In this document: positions 34,431 to 43,328 of the stretch, piece after piece | Layout: each line of letters opens with the position of its first letter | Position numbering within the stretch: position 1 is the stretch's first letter | NCBI GenBank assembly: GCA_000158155.1 | Contig: DS999405.1 | Span: forward strand, 1,849,738 to 1,913,737 | Source of the DNA: a gamma proteobacterium NOR5-3 | GTDB taxonomy: Bacteria > Pseudomonadota > Gammaproteobacteria > Pseudomonadales > Halieaceae | Direction of reading: 5' to 3' | Length of the DNA stretch: 64,000 nucleotides | The notes under the pieces: generated by a model | The model's input: only the letters and a program-made list of their open reading frames with translations | Databases searched by the model: none | Told to the model about the DNA's origin: nothing | Program-made: the position numbers and the translations under genes

Positions 34431-36515
34431 ATGCTCAGAACCCACACCCCAACCGCCCATGCAGCTGCCAATACTCCCGCGCAGCCAAGGTACCTGCGCG
34501 CCATGGCCGTGGCAGTAGCCCTTGCTAGCAGCGCTGCAACCCTGGCCGAACAAGCGGCCGACTCGCCTGCCGTGCCAGCGACTGATCTAAAGCTGGAGCA
34601 AGTCACGGTCACCGCTACCCGCCTGAACACCACGCTTGGGGATGCCGCGCGGAGCATTGCCACCCTCGACCGGCTAGATATCGAAAGCCTGCAGGCCCAG
34701 TCCGTAGCGCAAACGCTGCTGTACGAGCCCAACATTAGCGCTGCCGGCGGTCCCCGGGCGGCTAATCAGGCCGTGAACATCCGCGGATTGACCGGCAACA
34801 AAGTGCTGCAAACCATAGACGGGGCGCGGCAGAGCTTTGAATCGGGTCACCGCCCGGGCTACTTTTTGGACCCGGAGTTACTGGCCTCGGTAGAAGCCGT
34901 ACGTGGCCCCGTATCGAGCCTCTGGGGCTCCGGGGCTCTGGGCGGCGTCGTGGCGCAGCGCACGTTGCGCGCCGATGACTTTTTAAGCGACGGGCAATCC
35001 CTCGGAGGATTCCTCAAGAGCGGCTACAACAGCAATAACAGCCAACAAACCACCACCGCCGCCCTCCTCGGCAGACAGGGTGGCAGCGATTGGCTCCTGT
35101 CCGGGTATGTGCGCGACAGTGACGACATCACCCTGGGTAATGGCGAGCAGCTCGATGGCTCTGCGGCAAACACGCGCGGTGTGCTGGCAAAACTCCGGCA
35201 AAGCCTGGGTGAGAATCACAGCGTGGAACTCATTTACCGCGGCGCCGAGTTCGACGGCGCAGTCCCGTCCAACGGCACCGCTCCCATTAACCCCAGCAGT
35301 AATTTTTTATTGCAGCGCGAGCAGCAAACCCATAACGCGAGCCTGGATTACCGCTACAACCCCCAAAGTGACCTGCTGGACACGCAGGTTTTGCTTTATA
35401 GCAACCGGGTCTCTATGGACGAGCGCCGCATCAGCGATGGCCGGGACGACAACACCGAACTGAACACGGTGGGCATTAACCTGAGTAACCGCGCCACCAT
35501 CGGCACTGCGCAGCTGCTCTTCGGCATTGATAGCTATCAGGAGTCCTTCGATGCCCGGCGCAGCGGTCGGGACCGACCGGAACCGCCTCAGGCCGAAACC
35601 GAGGTATGGAGCGCATACAGCGTGGCGCAACTGCCCCTCAGTGCGCAATGGCGCCTGGACCTGGGACTGCGCTACGACGACTTTCAAACCCGTGCCGAAA
35701 ACCTCAACAGCCAGCGCAATGACAACGCGATCTCGCCCTCTGCTGCACTGCGCTTTAGCCCCACGGATGCACTGCATATCACCCTGCGCCACGACCGGGC
35801 GTTTCGTGCACCCAGTGCCGAAGAGCTCTACAGCAGTGGCACACACTTTTGCATGGGCCCGGGATTCTGTAACAGCTTTACACCCAATCCGGATCTTGAT
35901 GCCGAAACCGCAGCCAATACGGAATTACTGGGCAACCTCGAATTGCCCGGCTTGCGTCCCGGCCACCGCCTTAGTCTTTCTGCCAGCGTCTTCCAAAACA
36001 ACGTCGATGACTTTATTGAACAAATCGTCCGTGGCCCCAGCTTCCGGGGCCGACCCGATCCGGGCAGCACGAGCTGGGTAAACGTGGACGCGGCAACCCT
36101 GCGCGGCGGTGAGATCTCTGCAAGCTATGCGGCGAACAATCTGCAGCTGCGCTTTGGCTTTGGTTCCACGCGCGGCAGCGATGATGTTACCGGCGAGGAC
36201 CTGTCCAACATTCCCGCGGACACCTTTAACGCCGACCTTCGCTATCAGTTTACCCAGCGGGACATCCTCACGGGACTGCGGTTTATTCACGCGCGGGAGC
36301 AAGATCGCATTGACGTACCGGAGCTGGACCCGGACACCCGCTTTGATGCCTACACCGTGGTGGACCTCTACGCCCACTGGCGCCCCCGGAGCTTTGATGC
36401 CCTGCGCATCGATGTGAACGTCAACAATCTGGGCGATCGCTTTTATCAGCGCGCCTGGGATCAGCTGCCCCAGGCCGGGCGCGAAATCATCATCTCTGCC
36501 GTTTTAAGTTTTTAG
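34431..36515 (+). CDS. TonB-dependent heme/hemoglobin receptor
   Basis: This 694-residue outer-membrane receptor has a signal peptide (AMAVAVALASSAATLAEQ) and a TonB-box-like KLEQVTVTATR. The plug domain follows (IATLDRLDIESLQAQSVAQTLLYEPNI, AVNIRGLTGNKVLQTIDGARQSFESGH, VEAVRGPVSSLWGSGALGG). The barrel ends REIIISAVLSF. The heme-receptor motifs FRAPSAEELY and NPDLDAETA flank a His- and Cys-containing loop, as in HemR/HmuR proteins. It takes heme across the outer membrane with TonB energy. The gene is followed after nine bases by hutX and hutZ and diverges from hmuTUV. Confidence 0.95.
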   Translation: MLRTHTPTAHAAANTPAQPRYLRAMAVAVALASSAATLAEQAADSPAVPATDLKLEQVTVTATRLNTTLGDAARSIATLDRLDIESLQAQSVAQTLLYEPNISAAGGPRAANQAVNIRGLTGNKVLQTIDGARQSFESGHRPGYFLDPELLASVEAVRGPVSSLWGSGALGGVVAQRTLRADDFLSDGQSLGGFLKSGYNSNNSQQTTTAALLGRQGGSDWLLSGYVRDSDDITLGNGEQLDGSAANTRGVLAKLRQSLGENHSVELIYRGAEFDGAVPSNGTAPINPSSNFLLQREQQTHNASLDYRYNPQSDLLDTQVLLYSNRVSMDERRISDGRDDNTELNTVGINLSNRATIGTAQLLFGIDSYQESFDARRSGRDRPEPPQAETEVWSAYSVAQLPLSAQWRLDLGLRYDDFQTRAENLNSQRNDNAISPSAALRFSPTDALHITLRHDRAFRAPSAEELYSSGTHFCMGPGFCNSFTPNPDLDAETAANTELLGNLELPGLRPGHRLSLSASVFQNNVDDFIEQIVRGPSFRGRPDPGSTSWVNVDAATLRGGEISASYAANNLQLRFGFGSTRGSDDVTGEDLSNIPADTFNADLRYQFTQRDILTGLRFIHAREQDRIDVPELDPDTRFDAYTVVDLYAHWRPRSFDALRIDVNVNNLGDRFYQRAWDQLPQAGREIIISAVLSF

Positions 36516-36524
36516 GAGACAAAC

Positions 36525-36947
36525 ATGACTAGTCAGTTAGCACAGCACGATTATCTGCGTCCCGAGGACACGCCTGCCCTGCTGGACCATCTGCCGACCC
36601 TGGGTCCCATTACCTGCGTGATTCTGCACGGGGGCTGCGTGTTTGAGTTCAGCGGTGACTTTCCCGGCGGCCAGCGCAGCGAGAGCCATTTGAACCTGAA
36701 CAACAATGGCTCGGGCTTTCATGGGCATCTTTCACTGGGTGCTATGCACCGGGTGCGGTTTCAGGACCGCCCACACATGGGAAGGGCCAGCTACGCCTTC
36801 GTCTTTGAAAACGACCAGGGGCAATGTCTGTTTAAAGTCTTTCTGGGTCGGGATGCGAACGGAGAGGTCTTCGAAGACCAGCTCGCGTTTTTTCAGCAGC
36901 TGCGGCTGCAAGGATCCATGACCGCGCATCGGGAGTACGACGCATGA
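36525..36947 (+). CDS. hutX: Heme utilization protein HutX (ChuX/HutX family)
   Basis: This 140-residue cytosolic protein has the family core CVFEFSGDFPGGQ, GFHGHLSLGAMHRVRFQDRPHMGRASYAFVFEN and LFKVFLGRDANGEVFEDQLAFFQQL. It is slightly shorter at the N-terminus than typical HutX (about 160-170). HutX-type proteins bind imported heme and pass it to HutZ. The stop overlaps the hutZ start by four bases, which supports joint function. The start ATG follows GGAGACAAAC directly after the receptor gene. Confidence 0.88.
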   Translation: MTSQLAQHDYLRPEDTPALLDHLPTLGPITCVILHGGCVFEFSGDFPGGQRSESHLNLNNNGSGFHGHLSLGAMHRVRFQDRPHMGRASYAFVFENDQGQCLFKVFLGRDANGEVFEDQLAFFQQLRLQGSMTAHREYDA

Positions 36948-37474
36948 AAAACACCGCCTTACAAAACCGCCTCGCCCGGGAAGTGCTTGGCTTTATTAAC
37001 CAGCGCAAAACCCTGCAGCTGGCGACCCTGGGCGAAGACGGCGTCCCTTACGCCTCTTACGCACCGTTTGCCGTTGCGGGCGACCAGCTGTACGTCGTGC
37101 TGTCCGATGTAGCCGTGCACGGACTCAACCTGATCAACAATCCCAAAGCGTCGGTGCTCATCATCGAAGACGAGGACAGCGCTGAGGAATACTTTGCCCG
37201 CATTCGGGTGAACTATCAGGTGCGTGCGCGGCAGCTAACTACCGACTCTCCCGCCGGGCGGGAGGCCATCAAGCAGTTGGAGGAGCGCTTTGGAGAGCGC
37301 CCCCGCAGGCTCAGCGAACTGGCCGACTTTAGGCTGTTTGCTCTGGCGCCCATAAAAGGGCGTTACGTCAAAGGCTTCGGTCGGGCCTACAGTCTGGACG
37401 GCGGCACCCTCGGTGGCGAACAGATCGAACATCTTCGCGAGGGTCATCGCCCCAGGGTCACTGCCACGGCGTAA
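36944..37474 (+). CDS. hutZ: Heme utilization protein HutZ (pyridoxamine 5'-phosphate oxidase fold)
   Basis: This 176-residue split-barrel protein has GFINQRKTLQLATLGEDGVPYASYAPFAVAGDQLYVVLSDVAVHGLNLINNPKASVLIIED, the HugZ/HutZ sequence pattern. Members bind heme and take part in its breakdown or storage after uptake. The typical C-terminal His region is represented by EQIEHLREGH. It is the last gene of the rightward heme operon. Only 54 bases separate it from the convergent metY gene, and no strong terminator was found between them. Confidence 0.9.
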   Translation: MKNTALQNRLAREVLGFINQRKTLQLATLGEDGVPYASYAPFAVAGDQLYVVLSDVAVHGLNLINNPKASVLIIEDEDSAEEYFARIRVNYQVRARQLTTDSPAGREAIKQLEERFGERPRRLSELADFRLFALAPIKGRYVKGFGRAYSLDGGTLGGEQIEHLREGHRPRVTATA

Positions 37475-37528
37475 GAGCAATGACCCGGCGTGGTGGCAGA
37501 GCCCCTGGCGATGCAGTCGGACCAGGGT

Positions 37529-38809
37529 TTAGCCCTGACTCGCTGCCAGGGCCTGCTCCAAATCCGCAATGATGTCATCCACATGCTCAATGCCGATGGA
37601 CAGTCGCACCATGCTCTCGCTCACGCCGGCCGAGGCCAACTCCTCGGCATTGAGCTGCCGATGCGTGGTGCTGGCCGGATGACAGGCAAGGGACTTGGCA
37701 TCGCCAATGTTCACCAGACGCAGGATCAGCTGCAGCGCGTCGATAAACCGCGCGCCGGCCTCACTGCCACCGTTGAGCTCAAAGCTGATAATCCCCGAGG
37801 CGCGGCCGCCGCAAATCTTTTTGCAGGTATCAGCAAAAGGACTATCGGCCAGCGTCGCGTAGTTGACCTTACTAACCGCTGAGTGACCCAGAAGATAATC
37901 GGCGACCTTCTCGGCATTCTCACAGTGACGCTCCATGCGCAGCGCCAGGGTCTCAAGGCCCTGCATGATCAAAAACGCACTGTGGGGCGCCAGTGCCGCG
38001 CCGGTGTTACGCAGGGGCACCACACGACAACGGCCAATATACGCCGCGGGTCCCAAAGCCTCGGTGTACACCACACCGTGGTAAGACGGGTCCGGAGTGT
38101 TCATCACCGCAAAGCGTTCGGGCTGGGCCACCCAGTCGAATTTGCCGGAATCGACGATGGCACCGCCAATGGTCGTGCCATGACCGCCGATGTATTTGGT
38201 CAACGAATGCACCGCTATGTCCGCGCCGTGATCAAACACCCGGCACAGCAGCGGCGTTGCCACGGTGTTATCCACAATCAGCGGAACGCCCGCAGCGTGC
38301 GCGATATCGGCCCAGCGCTGGATATCCACGATATTGCCTGCAGGGTTACCAATGGACTCACAAAAGAGCGCCCGGGTGTTCTCATCAATAAGGGCGGCAA
38401 CGGCGTCAAAATCATCGGCCTCGGCAAAGCGCACCTCGATACCCTGACGCGGGAAGGTGTGTGCAAACAGGTTATAAGTGCCGCCGTAGAGCTGCGATGT
38501 GCTCACGATGTTATTGCCCGCCTCGGTGATTGCTTCGATGGCGTAACGAATCGCCGCCATACCCGAGGCCACGCTCAGTGCGCCGATACCACCCTCCAGC
38601 TGGGCAAGACGCTCCTCCAGTACCCCGTTGGTGGGGTTCATGATGCGGCTGTAAATGTTGCCCGGCACCGCCAGATTGAACAGGTCTGCGCCGTGCTGGG
38701 TGTCGTCAAAGGTAAACGACGTGGTCTGGTAAATAGGGGTGGTGGCGGCGCGGGTGTTAGTTCGGTCGCCTTCGTAGCCCGCATGCAGGGCAATAGTCTC
38801 CGGTTTCAT
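37529..38809 (-). CDS. metY: O-acetylhomoserine sulfhydrylase (O-acetylhomoserine aminocarboxypropyltransferase)
   Basis: This 426-residue PLP enzyme of the Cys/Met metabolism family begins ETIALHAGYEGDRTNTRAATTPIYQTTSFTFDD. It has the phosphate-binding segment ALSVASGMAAIRYAI. The PLP lysine is in HSLTKYIGGHGTTIGGAIVD (Lys near 207). The C-terminus ends VRLSIGIEHVDDIIADLEQAL. It makes homocysteine from O-acetylhomoserine and sulfide. It is monocistronic as far as can be seen. The 151 bases upstream were checked for SAM or SAH riboswitch cores and none was recognised. Confidence 0.95.
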   Translation of the reverse strand: MKPETIALHAGYEGDRTNTRAATTPIYQTTSFTFDDTQHGADLFNLAVPGNIYSRIMNPTNGVLEERLAQLEGGIGALSVASGMAAIRYAIEAITEAGNNIVSTSQLYGGTYNLFAHTFPRQGIEVRFAEADDFDAVAALIDENTRALFCESIGNPAGNIVDIQRWADIAHAAGVPLIVDNTVATPLLCRVFDHGADIAVHSLTKYIGGHGTTIGGAIVDSGKFDWVAQPERFAVMNTPDPSYHGVVYTEALGPAAYIGRCRVVPLRNTGAALAPHSAFLIMQGLETLALRMERHCENAEKVADYLLGHSAVSKVNYATLADSPFADTCKKICGGRASGIISFELNGGSEAGARFIDALQLILRLVNIGDAKSLACHPASTTHRQLNAEELASAGVSESMVRLSIGIEHVDDIIADLEQALAASQG

Positions 38810-38960
38810 GATGTTCTTCTCTGTTGAGTGTGCGTCTTCGGTAATTTGTCACTGGCGGTGATGCCAGGCGCTATCGTGGGCCTGCGACACTCTGAATTGC
38901 AAGAGCGCCCTGCTACAATTTGGGCTTAATCACCCGTTAAGCTCCACAAGGATAAGCACT

Positions 38961-39623
38961 ATGCGCACCACGCGCCTTTGTATTCTCGCCCTGGCACTCT
39001 TTTCACTGCAGGCTCAGGCCCAATGGGTCAGCTCAAGCACTCAACGCGCCGGCAAATGGGAAACCAGCGTCGGTCTGTACCTTACCGGCTCAGAAAGCAG
39101 CGACGGCCTTAATGAGTCGTCTGTGGATATCGACAGCGGTTACGGTCTCGCTTTTGGCGTCGGCTACAATTTTACGCAGAACCTGGCCCTGCACTTTGAC
39201 GGTGCCTGGTCCCGGGCCGATTACGACGCGGTACTGGATACCGAAGACGACGGCCTCGTGGAGATCAATCACCGTCTGTCCGCATTTACGGGGCAGTTCA
39301 ACGGCGTGTGGAACATACTCGATGGTGCCTTCACGCCCTATGTGCAGGCGGGTATTGGCTGGACCTACCTCGACTCCAACGTCACCGATGGCCCGCCCAG
39401 CACCGGCTGCTGGTGGGATCCCTGGTGGGGCTACGTGTGCAGCAATTTTTATTCTACCTACAGCGAAACAAACTTTAGCTGGAACGTGGGCGCTGGGCTA
39501 CGCTATGAGTTTGGTCGCGGCATGTTCGTCCGCGGTGGTTGGGAGCAAACCAATATTGACGGCGGCAGTGGCGCTGACCCAAGCTTTGATGCATTTCGCG
39601 CAGAACTGGGCTGGTTGTTCTAG
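38961..39623 (+). CDS. Outer-membrane beta-barrel protein (OmpA-barrel/OmpW-like)
   Basis: This 220-residue protein has a cleavable signal peptide (LCILALALFSLQAQAQ) and eight predicted strands alternating with loops (WETSVGLYLTGSES, GYGLAFGVGYNF, FTGQFNGVWNIL, FTPYVQAGIGWTYL). The C-terminus, AFRAELGWLF, ends in Phe. One loop is rich in Trp and Cys (STGCWWDPWWGYVCS) and may form a disulfide-closed hairpin. It fits the general beta-barrel family PF13505 in size. The function is unknown. A cytochrome c gene follows after 66 bases in the same direction. Confidence 0.82.
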   Translation: MRTTRLCILALALFSLQAQAQWVSSSTQRAGKWETSVGLYLTGSESSDGLNESSVDIDSGYGLAFGVGYNFTQNLALHFDGAWSRADYDAVLDTEDDGLVEINHRLSAFTGQFNGVWNILDGAFTPYVQAGIGWTYLDSNVTDGPPSTGCWWDPWWGYVCSNFYSTYSETNFSWNVGAGLRYEFGRGMFVRGGWEQTNIDGGSGADPSFDAFRAELGWLF

Positions 39624-39689
39624 CGATCACCAGGCCGGTCGAGAAAAGCGTGAGAAAACAGACCCCGTCACCCGTCAGGAGAAGTAACC

Positions 39690-40322
39690 ATGGACAGCAA
39701 CAATCGTAAGTGGGTCATCGGCGCGTCGTTTTTTGCCGGATTGATGACCGCCATCGCCCTGCCGACCATGTCTGCAGCCACGCCCGAAACCAGCACTGGC
39801 GGCAAAAATCCTCTGCAGGGCATGACCCCGGTAGAAGCCAGCAAAGGTCTGGAATTACCCGTGGGCAGCGACGACGCAGCGGTGAAGCAAGGCCGCTATC
39901 TTGTGAGCCTTTTAGGCTGCGCCAGCTGCCACACCGAAGGCGCCTTGATCGGCAAACCGGATCCGGCCAAAACCCTGGCAGGCTCGAGCGTCGGCATTGC
40001 CTACAGCAACCCCATGGTGAACGCCTACCCCGGCGCGGTGTATCCACCCAATCTAACCCCGGATGACGAGACCGGCCTGGGCGAATGGTCCCTGGACGAG
40101 GTCGTCACCCTGCTTCGCAGCGGCAAGACCCGTCACGGGCGTCAGACCATGGCGATCATGCCCTGGACCAGCTACGCGCAGCTCAGCGAAAGCGACGCTA
40201 TTGCTATTGCCAGCTATCTCAAGTCCCTGGAGCCGATTAAAAACAAGGTGCCCAGGCAGGTGCTGCCCGGCAATCCCGCCAAGACACCGCTGGTGCATGT
40301 GGGGCTCTACCGCAGCCGCTGA
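39690..40322 (+). CDS. Periplasmic c-type cytochrome, monoheme
   Basis: This 210-residue protein has an N-terminal signal or anchor helix (WVIGASFFAGLMTAIALP). A single heme site, CASCH, lies in GRYLVSLLGCASCHTEGALIGK (Cys near 76). A probable Met axial ligand is in HGRQTMAIMPW. It resembles the small cytochromes that accept electrons from dehydrogenases in the periplasm. No dehydrogenase partner is encoded next to it. The aldehyde dehydrogenase gene on the other strand ends only 12 bases away. Its redox partner is unknown. Confidence 0.88.
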   Translation: MDSNNRKWVIGASFFAGLMTAIALPTMSAATPETSTGGKNPLQGMTPVEASKGLELPVGSDDAAVKQGRYLVSLLGCASCHTEGALIGKPDPAKTLAGSSVGIAYSNPMVNAYPGAVYPPNLTPDDETGLGEWSLDEVVTLLRSGKTRHGRQTMAIMPWTSYAQLSESDAIAIASYLKSLEPIKNKVPRQVLPGNPAKTPLVHVGLYRSR

Positions 40323-40334
40323 TCAGGGGCAGGC

Positions 40335-41702
40335 TCAGATTACCAGGGTCTTTTGGTAACTCATCTCGCGGATGGCGTACTTCACGCCCTCGCGACCTAC
40401 GCCGCTGTCTTTCACACCGCCAAAGGGAAAGTGCTCTGCGCGAAACCCCGGGCCATCGTTACTCGCTAAAAGCCCCACCTCCAACTCATCGAACAATCGC
40501 CGGATAACGCTCAAATTTTGCGTGAATACCCCGGCCTGAAGTCCATAGGGTGAGGCATTCACCAAAGCGATGACCCCCTCGAGGTTTTCAAACCTTCGAA
40601 GAGGTAACACAGGACCAAAGGTCTCTTCGGCTACCAGAATTGCATCGTCGGGCACGTCTTCGATCACCGTAGGCCACAACAGCGTGCCCTCCCGCCTATG
40701 TCCGCAGACAAGTTTTGCACCCCGGGCCAAGGCATCGTCAATGCGCGCACTGATCTCATCGGCGGCCTTGGCGTTAATCACCGGTCCCACAAACGTGTCT
40801 TCAAGACCAGGATCACCCACGATCAGCGCGGCGGTCTTGGTCAACAAAGCCTCTCGAAAGCGTGTGTATACATCGGAATGGACAAACAGGCGTTTGACCG
40901 CCGTGCAGCGCTGCCCCGCTGTCGCAAAGCGTTGATTGATTGCTGCGGACACCGCTGCATCGATATCTGCATCCGGCATGATAATCAACGGGTCATTGCC
41001 ACCAAGCTCCAGTAACAATTTTTTGAACCCGGCAGCAGCTGCGATTGCTCGAGCTGCTGCGGTGCCGCCGGTAAAGTTGATCGCCTTGATCTGCGGGTGC
41101 GCCACCAGCTCCGCCATATCCGGCACATCGGGGACACACAATTGCAAGGTCTGGGGTGGCATTCCCGCCTCATAGCAAAGCTCCACGAGTCGCGTTGCCG
41201 AAGCGGTATTTTGCGGGCCCGGCTTAAACAGTACCGCATTGCCTGCAGCGAATGCGGGCCCGAGCTTGTGCATGGCAATGTTCAGCGGAAAGTTAAAGGG
41301 TGTAATGCACAGCACCGTGCCCAGAGGACGCCACACCACCACGCCGATGCGCCCGCGCGTCGGTGGATACGCATCCGAGTCCAGGGCCTCTCCCGCAATC
41401 TGCCTCGCTTCTTCTGCAGACGCCAGGGTGGTATTGATAGCGCGATCAAGCTCCACCCGCGCATCAGAAATCGTTTTGCCAATCTCGGCGGTCACCAGTG
41501 CGGCGAGCTCTTCGCGGTGCGTCTCTAACAACTGCGCCAGACGCCGGAGAATATCGGAGCGCTCGTGTGCCGCAAGGCTGCGCTGAATTTCCTCGCCTTG
41601 GCGAAGCGTCGCTAAACATTCGGCAATCGCCGCGGTGTCGGCATACGCGTATTGCCCCAGCAGATCATCACTCCAGGGATTAGTCACAGTGTAAGTAGCC
41701 AT
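40335..41702 (-). CDS. NAD(P)-dependent aldehyde dehydrogenase
   Basis: This 455-residue ALDH-superfamily enzyme has the cofactor region TPFNFPLNIAMHKLGPAFAAGNAVLFKPG. The catalytic Glu is in LLLELGGNDPLI, and the catalytic Cys is in FATAGQRCTAVKR. The C-terminal GPVLPLRRFENLEGVIALVN and FPFGGVKDSGVGREGVKYAI are also typical. The sequence resembles succinate-semialdehyde and phosphonoacetaldehyde dehydrogenases. The substrate cannot be set. The ATG at 41702 (MATYTVTNPW) is chosen over an upstream in-frame start at 41735 because the family's N-terminus begins there. The enzyme is cytoplasmic. Confidence 0.92.
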   Translation of the reverse strand: MATYTVTNPWSDDLLGQYAYADTAAIAECLATLRQGEEIQRSLAAHERSDILRRLAQLLETHREELAALVTAEIGKTISDARVELDRAINTTLASAEEARQIAGEALDSDAYPPTRGRIGVVVWRPLGTVLCITPFNFPLNIAMHKLGPAFAAGNAVLFKPGPQNTASATRLVELCYEAGMPPQTLQLCVPDVPDMAELVAHPQIKAINFTGGTAAARAIAAAAGFKKLLLELGGNDPLIIMPDADIDAAVSAAINQRFATAGQRCTAVKRLFVHSDVYTRFREALLTKTAALIVGDPGLEDTFVGPVINAKAADEISARIDDALARGAKLVCGHRREGTLLWPTVIEDVPDDAILVAEETFGPVLPLRRFENLEGVIALVNASPYGLQAGVFTQNLSVIRRLFDELEVGLLASNDGPGFRAEHFPFGGVKDSGVGREGVKYAIREMSYQKTLVI

Positions 41703-41861
41703 AGCCCTCGCCCAACGCCAAACCAATGGGAACATTGTCAGCGCTAGCGCCCCTCAAAAACCAGCCCCTTTTGCCCACAACCACCTGCGATGATTCGCGA
41801 GCAACTTGCCTTGCTCGCCACAGTCGGTATGGTCGTGGCTTGCGAATCACGAGAAGCCCCG

Positions 41862-43328
41862 ATGCCTCAGTCTATTGATGCCACCGTTGAAGCCGCTATC
41901 AAGCCCTTTGCGGACAGTTTCGCAGCGTTCATCTTTTACGAGATACCCATCGCGGGGATACAGATTCCCTGGATTGTGCTCTGGCTTGCGGTCGCCGCCA
42001 GTTTTTTTACGGTGTACCTGGGATTTTTGAACATTCGCGGCTTCCCCCTGGCCGTACGTATTCTTCGCGGCGACTACCACGACCCCAAGGCACCGGGAGA
42101 GATTTCGCATTTTCGCGCGGTGGCCACCGCGGTCTCGGGTACTGTGGGCATCGGTAACATCGGCGGTGTTGCCGTCGCTATCGGTATCGGCGGACCCGGA
42201 GCCGCCTTCTGGCTTGTGGTTGCCGGCCTGCTATCGATGTCCACCAAGCTGGTGGAGTGCACCCTGGGCGTAAAGTACCGACGCCACAACAGCGACGGCT
42301 CCGTGTCCGGCGGGCCCATGTACTACCTGGAACATTGGCTGAAGGTACGCAGCTGGCCCAAAGCGGGCAAAGCTCTGGGCGGCTTTTACGCGGCGTCCTT
42401 GATGATCGGCTGCCTGGGTATCGGCAATATGTTTCAGTCGAACCAGGCCTATGTGCAGTTTGTAAGTATCAGTGGCGGGGAGCAGAGTTTCTTTGCCGAG
42501 CGCGGGTGGTTGTTTGGCATCGGCATAGCGCTGTTGGTAGGACTGGTGATTATCGGTGGTATTCGCAGCATCGCGGGCTTTGCGGCAAAAGTGGTTCCGG
42601 CCATGGCAATACTGTATGTCGCATCGGCTCTGGTGATTATCGGCATGAGTTACACCGAGATCCCCAACGCCATATCCCTGATTGTAAGCTCCGCGTTTAC
42701 CATGGAGAGTGCCACCGGCGGTGCGATTGGCGCCATGATCGTGGGATTTCAGCGGGCACTGTTTTCTAACGAGGGGGGCATCGGCTCCGCCTCTATTGCC
42801 CACTCGGCAGTACAAACCGACGAGCCGGCATCCGAAGGCATGGTGTCGCTGCTGGAACCCTTTATCGACACCGTGGTGATCTGCACCCTGAGCTCGCTGG
42901 TGATAGTGGTGACCGCTTTTCCTAATGGCCTCATGGACAGTGGACTCGAGGGTATAGCCCTGACCTCGGCAGCCTTTGCCCATCACATCAGCTGGTCGCC
43001 CTATCCTCTGGCCATTGCGGCGCTGCTGTTCGCGTTTTCTACCGCGGTATCCTGGAGTTATTACGGACTCAAAGCCTGCACCTATTTGTTCGGCGAGGGC
43101 ATGCTGGTACAGAACAGCTTTAAATTTGTGTTCTGTGCCTTTCTGGCCTTAGGTTGCATGATTCAACTGGACTCGGTGCTGGCCTTCTCGGATGCCATGA
43201 TTTTTCTTATCGCCGTGCCCAATATCATCGGCCTGTATTTGTACGCCCCGGAAGTTAAAGCCGAGGTTAGCCGCTATCGTCGGGGCATTGCCGACGGCAG
43301 TATTGTGCGCTACGAGCCCGCGGACTGA
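41862..43328 (+). CDS. Alanine/glycine:cation symporter (AGCS family)
   Basis: This 488-residue sodium-coupled amino-acid carrier has 10-11 helices and the family signature regions AVSGTVGIGNIGGVAVAIGIGGPGAAFWL and GSVSGGPMYYLEHWLK. QRALFSNEGGIGSASIAHSAVQTDEPASEGMVSLLEPFIDTVVICTLSSLVIV is also characteristic. It imports alanine or glycine. The ATG at 41862 is preceded by GAGAAG and is preferred. The frame stays open to 41790 and the extra residues would add a short lipoprotein-like stretch, so the start is not certain. The 3' end overlaps the convergent MFS gene by 19 bases. Confidence 0.93.
   Translation: MPQSIDATVEAAIKPFADSFAAFIFYEIPIAGIQIPWIVLWLAVAASFFTVYLGFLNIRGFPLAVRILRGDYHDPKAPGEISHFRAVATAVSGTVGIGNIGGVAVAIGIGGPGAAFWLVVAGLLSMSTKLVECTLGVKYRRHNSDGSVSGGPMYYLEHWLKVRSWPKAGKALGGFYAASLMIGCLGIGNMFQSNQAYVQFVSISGGEQSFFAERGWLFGIGIALLVGLVIIGGIRSIAGFAAKVVPAMAILYVASALVIIGMSYTEIPNAISLIVSSAFTMESATGGAIGAMIVGFQRALFSNEGGIGSASIAHSAVQTDEPASEGMVSLLEPFIDTVVICTLSSLVIVVTAFPNGLMDSGLEGIALTSAAFAHHISWSPYPLAIAALLFAFSTAVSWSYYGLKACTYLFGEGMLVQNSFKFVFCAFLALGCMIQLDSVLAFSDAMIFLIAVPNIIGLYLYAPEVKAEVSRYRRGIADGSIVRYEPAD

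Noticed and set aside
37883-38827. Plus-strand open frame of 314 codons
   Set aside because: It lies antisense to metY, which has a complete PLP-enzyme sequence.
38810-38960. SAM or SAH riboswitch upstream of metY
   Set aside because: None of the conserved cores of these riboswitches could be recognised in the 151-base leader.
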